DNA of 64,000 nt, from positions 744,001 to 808,000 of the forward strand of contig OY756964.1 of assembly GCA_963580455.1 (NCBI GenBank), read 5' to 3'. Below are positions 63,134 through 64,000 of this stretch, in pieces. The translations under genes and the position numbers were made by a program. Within the stretch, counting starts at the first letter, position 1. Each line of letters starts with the position of its first letter. Origin of the DNA: Euonymus europaeus (lineage: Eukaryota; Streptophyta; Magnoliopsida; Celastrales; Celastraceae). The notes under the pieces are model-generated. The model saw only the letters and a program-made list of their open reading frames with translations, did not search any database and was not told where the DNA came from.

Positions 63134-64000
63134 AATCCAAATCCGAAATGCTAGGATTGTAGACCTCTAAAAGTAGTGTGAAATCAAGAAAAAACCACCG
63201 AATTCAGAACTCGGAGTCAAAGGATATTCGTAAAACCGTTTACGTAAAGAAACCACATTTTGCGGCTAACTAGGTGAAACGAGACCTACTAGCCACGAGT
63301 TCTGAATTCAAAATCCGAAACGCCAAGATTGTAGAGCTCGAAAAGTAGTATGAAATCAAGCTAAAAATCACCGAATTCAGAACTCGGAGTCAACGGATAT
63401 TCATAAAACCGTTTACGTAAAGAAACCACATTTCGCGGCTAACTAGGTGAATCGAGACCAACTAGCCACGAGTTCTGATATCAAAATCAGAAACGCCAGG
63501 ATCGTAGAGCTCGAAAAGTAGTGTGAAATCAAGGTAAAAATCACCGAATTCAGAACTCGGAGTCAACGGATATTCATAAAACCGTTTACGTAAAGAAACC
63601 ACATTTCTCGGCTAACTAGGTGAAATGAGACCTACTAGCCACGAGTTCTGAAATCAAAATCCGAAACGCCAGAATTGTAGAGCTCGAAAAGTAGTGTGAA
63701 ATCAAGCTAAAAATCACCGAATTCAGAACTCGGAGTCAACAGATATTCATAAATCCGTTTAAGTAAAGAAATCACATTGCGCCGCTAAATAGGTGAAACG
63801 AGACCAACTAGCCACGAGTTCTGAAATCAAAATCCGAAATTCCAGGATTGTAGAGCTCGAAAAGTAGTGTGAAATCTAGCTAAAAATCACCGAATTCAGA
63901 ACTCGGAGTCAACAGATATTCATAAATCCGTTTAATTAAAGAAATCACATTGCGCCGCTAAATAGGTGAAACGAGACCAACTAGCCACGAGTTCTGAAAT
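63134..64000 (+). repeat. Last marker monomer and diverged trailing monomers
   Basis: A sixth marker monomer (GCTAGG at 63150) and its AGTATG partner are followed by monomers with private changes: CTGATATCAAAATCAG (about 63476), CAAGGTAAAA (about 63532), TTTCTCGGC (about 63605). The final two complete monomers share AACAGATATTCATAAATCC and ATCACATTGCGCCGC (about 63731-63784 and 63904-63957), which I saw nowhere else in the window. The next monomer starts at 63998. Confidence 0.8.

Larger units (their letters stand above)
1..64000 (+). repeat. 173-bp satellite DNA, head-to-tail array of about 370 monomers
   Basis: The same 173-bp unit repeats without interruption from first to last base, always in one orientation. 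Starts (taken at AATC before the AAATCC motif) fall at 1, 174, 347, 520, 693 and so on to 63825 and 63998. The unit has about 72 G+C in 173 (C 38, G 34) and 12 CpG sites. An EcoRI site (GAATTC, monomer positions 68-73) occurs in most copies. The 20 one-base deletions and 7 one-base insertions found account exactly for the net -13 relative to 370 x 173, so nothing else is inserted. The array continues past both window ends. Monomer length, purity and HOR structure are those of centromeric or pericentromeric satellites; that location is inference. No gene-like sequence is present anywhere in it. Confidence 0.98.

Noticed and set aside
1..64000. CRISPR array
   Set aside because: Repeats are 173 bp and contiguous, with no unique spacers between them and no cas genes.
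1..64000. Primate alpha satellite
   Set aside because: The period is 173, not 171, and the sequence lacks alpha-satellite motifs, including the CENP-B box.
1..64000. Protein-coding genes within the repeat
   Set aside because: The consensus has stops in every frame once the 173-bp shift is followed; open stretches are at most about 30-40 codons in consensus copies, and there is no ribosome binding site, splice pattern or codon-like variation.
1..64000. Repeat-protein gene encoded by the tandem units
   Set aside because: The unit length is not a multiple of three, so each monomer would be read in a different frame.
1..64000. LTR retrotransposon or other mobile element nested in the array
   Set aside because: Monomer length bookkeeping leaves no unexplained bases, and no monomer is interrupted.
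1..64000. Ribosomal DNA intergenic spacer subrepeats
   Set aside because: No rRNA gene occurs in 64 kb, far longer than usual spacers, and complex HORs are not expected there.
1..64000. Telomeric repeat or inverted array segment
   Set aside because: No TTAGGG- or TTTAGGG-type runs were seen, and all monomers read in one direction.

Overview
The whole 64,000-base window is one uninterrupted head-to-tail satellite DNA array. The basic unit is 173 bp, and every copy lies in the same orientation. Taking position 1 as a monomer start, I traced monomer starts across the window and reached a start at 63998. That is 370 complete monomers plus a 3-base stub. 370 x 173 is 64,010, so the net length change is -13. 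This equals the one-base indels I could find (20 deletions, 7 insertions), which leaves no room for an inserted transposon, gene or spacer. I see no protein gene, rRNA, tRNA, CRISPR array or mobile element. Because 173 = 3x57+2, reading frames rotate from monomer to monomer. In the consensus no stop-to-stop stretch exceeds about 93 nt on the + strand or 120 nt on the - strand.

The organism is almost certainly a eukaryote. Nucleosome-length monomers, tens of kilobases of pure array and higher-order repeats (HORs) are typical of centromeric or pericentromeric satellites in plants and animals. The monomer is about 42% GC with 12 CpGs. It is not primate alpha satellite by sequence or length, and I do not recognise the family, so kingdom and species remain open.

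Layout: 1-692 is a four-monomer block that recurs at 12109-12800. 693-2249 is a 3-monomer HOR, three copies. 2250-3806 is diverged. 3807-10032 has a 5-mer, two 13-mers of 2,248 bp and another 5-mer. 10033-12800 is a rearranged segment made of the same monomer types. 12801-14876 is a 6-mer, two copies. 15916-18683 is a different 6-mer. 19376-22143 is an 8-mer, two copies. 23183-24566 is a 4-mer, two copies. 24567-30449 holds long-range block duplications. 30450-33388 is irregular and diverged. 33389-45152 is built from 5- and 6-monomer modules assembled into 16- and 18-monomer repeats. 45153-53283 contains a 20-monomer repeat of 3,460 bp that reuses about 11 monomers of the 18-mer. 53284-57431 is a 1,037-bp 6-mer in four tandem copies. 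57605-63133 is a series of 5-, 6-, 8-, 8- and 5-mers, each led by the same marker monomer. 63134-64000 ends in more diverged monomers.

Each monomer carries three internal symmetries: a long imperfect hairpin (monomer positions 128-166), a perfect 10-bp palindrome TTTACGTAAA (107-116) and a near-perfect 17-bp palindrome (66-82). An arm of the last is repeated inverted at 164-173. Much of the variation between copies is CpG to TpG or CpA, as expected if the array is CpG-methylated. The picture is of a satellite repeatedly rebuilt by unequal exchange or local amplification, with HOR unit size changing every few kilobases.
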